Assembly (NCBI GenBank): GCA_964551875.1
Contig: CAZKEV010000033.1
Location: 1-22,437 of the forward strand
Source of the DNA: JACTUA01 sp964551875
GTDB lineage: Archaea > Halobacteriota > Methanomicrobia > Methanomicrobiales > JACTUA01
DNA length: 22,437 nucleotides
Direction: 5' to 3'
Below, piece after piece: positions 20,557 through 22,437 of the stretch; within the stretch, counting starts at the first letter, position 1; each line of letters begins with the position of its first letter. The translations under genes and the position numbers were made by a program. Below the pieces are notes generated by a model. The model was not told where the DNA came from, ran no database searches, and worked only from the letters and a program-made list of their open reading frames with translations.

Positions 20557-22323
20557 TCATTCTTTGAGCGGCTCGAATGTAGATCCACTCCATGTTACGT
20601 TCGCATGCCCAGAAAATTCCAGAACATTAAGCCTGACACCGTGCACGAGCACTGACATTAGTCCCAGAATCATATTTAAGCTATGGCCGAATAAAAGAAT
20701 TACGACACCTGCCGCTAACGCGACAACACCACTGCCGAATCCCGATGCCAGATAGTTTGTAGTCTCAGCTACTGCCAGACCTGCCAGGCTGACTGCAAAA
20801 AGACGAATATACGAGATCACGTCGGTAATATTATTCATAAAGCTCAACGCTATGGTCCCCAGCCCTTCTCCAACCCCCCTGAATATACTATGAGCCTGGG
20901 GATTGGTAAACAGGATCACCAGAATAACTCCTGCAGCAACCAGCCATAACCCAAATGAAGGAAATGCATCTCCCAGAATTAACGTCCTCGCAAGGAAAAA
21001 TGCGGTCCAGAGTATGCAGATATAGCCGACGTCAGAAAGTGCTGTCAGCGACGGAAATTTCAGGAATGCCCGCCAGGAATGGGCAATGGATAAATGCAAC
21101 GCTCCCAAGAAGAAGCAGAACGTTCCCATAACGTTGGGATTGTTCAACTGCGGAACAAGGGGCGTTAACCATCCCTGACCAAAAAATGTACCGGTCAGCA
21201 GACCCCATACGATTGCGCAGGAACCCAGGAGAGAAAAAAGCGAAACGATCGTTTTCATCTCTGCATTCAGTTTCATCTTTTTGTTGAACCAGAGAGCGAT
21301 CAGTATCGTAATCAGGATATAGACAAGCCCATATCCGGCATCACCGATAAGAATTCCGAAAAATATACTGAAGAAAATCAGAAACAGCATACTTACGTCA
21401 AGTTCATGATAGCCCGGTGTCAGCCCCAGGAGATTAAGCACCGGATCGATCATGCTGATCCATCGAGGATTGCGCAGGAGCGTCGGAACGTTGTCTTCCG
21501 CCGAAGGCTCAGTGATCATGACTCCCCATTTATTGTCCTTGGCTTTTGCAATCAGATCCCTTTCCATGTCAAACGGGATGTATCCGGTTACATAGCTTAT
21601 TGCCCCTTCCTTTCCCATGCCGCTCAATACCTGCTGGAATTCGATCTCCTTTTCCAGGTTTTTCTTTATTTTAACAAGGGCTTCGTAATGCGAGGCAGAT
21701 TCAATAATTTCGGCTTTCATCATCTCCATGCCCTTTGTATTTTCGGCGAGCCGTGATCGGAGCAAAGATACGCTTTGCTTTGGCGGTGCAATTTCCAAAA
21801 AAGGGCATTCGAACGACCTTTGGGATATCACGACGCAATGGGCGATGTCGCCTGCGGTAAATATCGTTTTCACGATCACGTCATCGGGTAATCTTCCTGT
21901 TTCCTTTTCTGGAACCTGGTACAGCTTCAGGTAAATGCCGTTTTGTCTCAGCTGCAATATCTGGCTGAGATCGACATCGCCCCAGCGCTCCCATTCATTG
22001 ATTTGACCGATTATGTTCCTGGATGAGGACCCGAGTTCTTCCTGGTGCCTGCCGAGTTCGATAAGACGGTCTGTAACCACGGTCCAGTCACCGCTGATCT
22101 CCTTTTGCGGCTGAATATTTTTCCCTGACCCCATCACCCGGAGTATGACCTCAAACGAGGAGTCAATCAGGGCCACTTTTTCCTGGAGTACGGATACATC
22201 CCTCCCTTCGGGCGGGTTCTGGTGCTCTACGTGCAAAACCCCTAATGTACGTAAATATTTTACTGTTGCTTCTGCGTCTCCTGTTTCGAAAAGGATGGTG
22301 GCTTTTTTCATTTCAACAATCAT
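20557..22323 (-). CDS. ntpI: V-type ATPase subunit I (a-subunit)
   Basis: Membrane stator subunit forming the ion half-channels beside the K ring. The 588 residues split into a cytoplasmic part (1-305, with coiled-coil stretches near 185-235) and a membrane part of seven to eight helices. Family signatures are MKKATILF at the N-terminus, FFGILIGDAGYG (321-332), SYIRLFAVSLAGLAVAE (504-520, with R507 at the essential arginine) and GHSLNMILGLMSVLVHGVRLNVLEF (546-570). It is shorter than usual archaeal subunits (about 650-700 residues) and closer to bacterial V-ATPase versions. The ATG overlaps the preceding stop as ATGA. Composition is clearly more A+T-rich than the genes at 1-19000, hinting at transfer. 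Confidence 0.94.
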   Translation of the reverse strand: MIVEMKKATILFETGDAEATVKYLRTLGVLHVEHQNPPEGRDVSVLQEKVALIDSSFEVILRVMGSGKNIQPQKEISGDWTVVTDRLIELGRHQEELGSSSRNIIGQINEWERWGDVDLSQILQLRQNGIYLKLYQVPEKETGRLPDDVIVKTIFTAGDIAHCVVISQRSFECPFLEIAPPKQSVSLLRSRLAENTKGMEMMKAEIIESASHYEALVKIKKNLEKEIEFQQVLSGMGKEGAISYVTGYIPFDMERDLIAKAKDNKWGVMITEPSAEDNVPTLLRNPRWISMIDPVLNLLGLTPGYHELDVSMLFLIFFSIFFGILIGDAGYGLVYILITILIALWFNKKMKLNAEMKTIVSLFSLLGSCAIVWGLLTGTFFGQGWLTPLVPQLNNPNVMGTFCFFLGALHLSIAHSWRAFLKFPSLTALSDVGYICILWTAFFLARTLILGDAFPSFGLWLVAAGVILVILFTNPQAHSIFRGVGEGLGTIALSFMNNITDVISYIRLFAVSLAGLAVAETTNYLASGFGSGVVALAAGVVILLFGHSLNMILGLMSVLVHGVRLNVLEFSGHANVTWSGSTFEPLKE

Positions 22324-22437
22324 ACCGCCACCACCTCAATATCAGCTTCTTCGATTTTATTTTTGGCAATTTTGCTGCGACCAACGGCATTGGTCATCTG
22401 GTCGCCGATATAGATTTTAATCAGGCGGATTGCCTCT
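22320..22437 (-). CDS. ntpD: C-terminal end of V-type ATPase subunit D (partial)
   Basis: Only the last 38 codons are inside the window, ending at a TGA that overlaps the subunit I start by 4 nt. The peptide includes IRLIKIYIGDQMTNAVGRSKIAKNKI. It resembles the C-terminus of bacterial-type AtpD (pattern I..I.I...D....VG..K.AK.KI, recalled from Chlamydia-type proteins) more than the coiled-coil subunit H that precedes subunit I in standard archaeal operons. Subunit D is the central rotor shaft. The assignment rests on a short fragment and on gene order. Confidence 0.6.
   Translation of the reverse strand, partial: EAIRLIKIYIGDQMTNAVGRSKIAKNKIEEADIEVVAV

Noticed and set aside
20544..20588. 15-residue N-terminal extension of subunit K
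   Set aside because: It overlaps the end of subunit I and is hydrophilic, while a perfect AGGAGG stands 5 nt before the internal ATG at 20543.

Overview
The window reads as a chromosomal segment of a GC-rich methanogenic archaeon, most likely of the order Methanomicrobiales (inference from gene content and composition; no species is claimed). The archaeal markers are a threonyl-tRNA synthetase with the archaeal N-terminal editing domain, geranylgeranylglyceryl phosphate synthase, an archaeal type IA topoisomerase, an XPD-family helicase, a gatCAB operon and TATA-type promoter elements.

Layout. 1-1297 (-): APC-family permease, its C-terminal end cut by the window edge. 1373-3208 (-): thrS. 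3313-3867 (-): dcd. 3868-4640: a 773-bp gene-free stretch filled by a 237-bp tandem repeat (two near-identical copies and a diverged third), each copy carrying a G/C-rich palindrome of about 166 nt. 4641-14203 (-): a tightly packed run read purB > asparagine-synthetase-like protein > gatC > gatA > gatB > topA > GGGP synthase > TrmJ-like methyltransferase, with 4-14 nt overlaps at the first five junctions and gaps of 29 and 18 nt at the last two. 14260-17420 (+): XPD-like helicase, O6-alkylguanine-DNA methyltransferase and MobA-like protein, divergent from purB across 56 bp. 17461-18925 (-): flavoredoxin-like protein and an MBL-fold hydrolase. 19134-20000 (+): tandem universal stress protein. 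20106-22437 (-): the end of a V-type ATPase operon, subunits D (fragment), I and K.

The long minus-strand run joins purine synthesis, amide/Asn-Gln chemistry (amidotransferase plus a glutaminase-less Asn-synthetase homologue), DNA topology, ether-lipid synthesis and tRNA modification. The palindromic repeats lie directly behind its last gene, where they could end transcription or protect the 3' end of the message.

Most noteworthy: (1) the palindromic repeat family, whose diverged copy shows compensatory base changes in a stem; (2) the V-ATPase genes, visibly richer in A+T than the rest, ending in the order D-I-K typical of bacterial-type V-ATPases, with a complete Na+-ligand signature in subunit K; (3) the Asn-synthetase-like protein lacking the catalytic glutaminase cysteine, embedded between purB and gatCAB. 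No rRNA, tRNA, CRISPR array, transposase or phage gene was seen.
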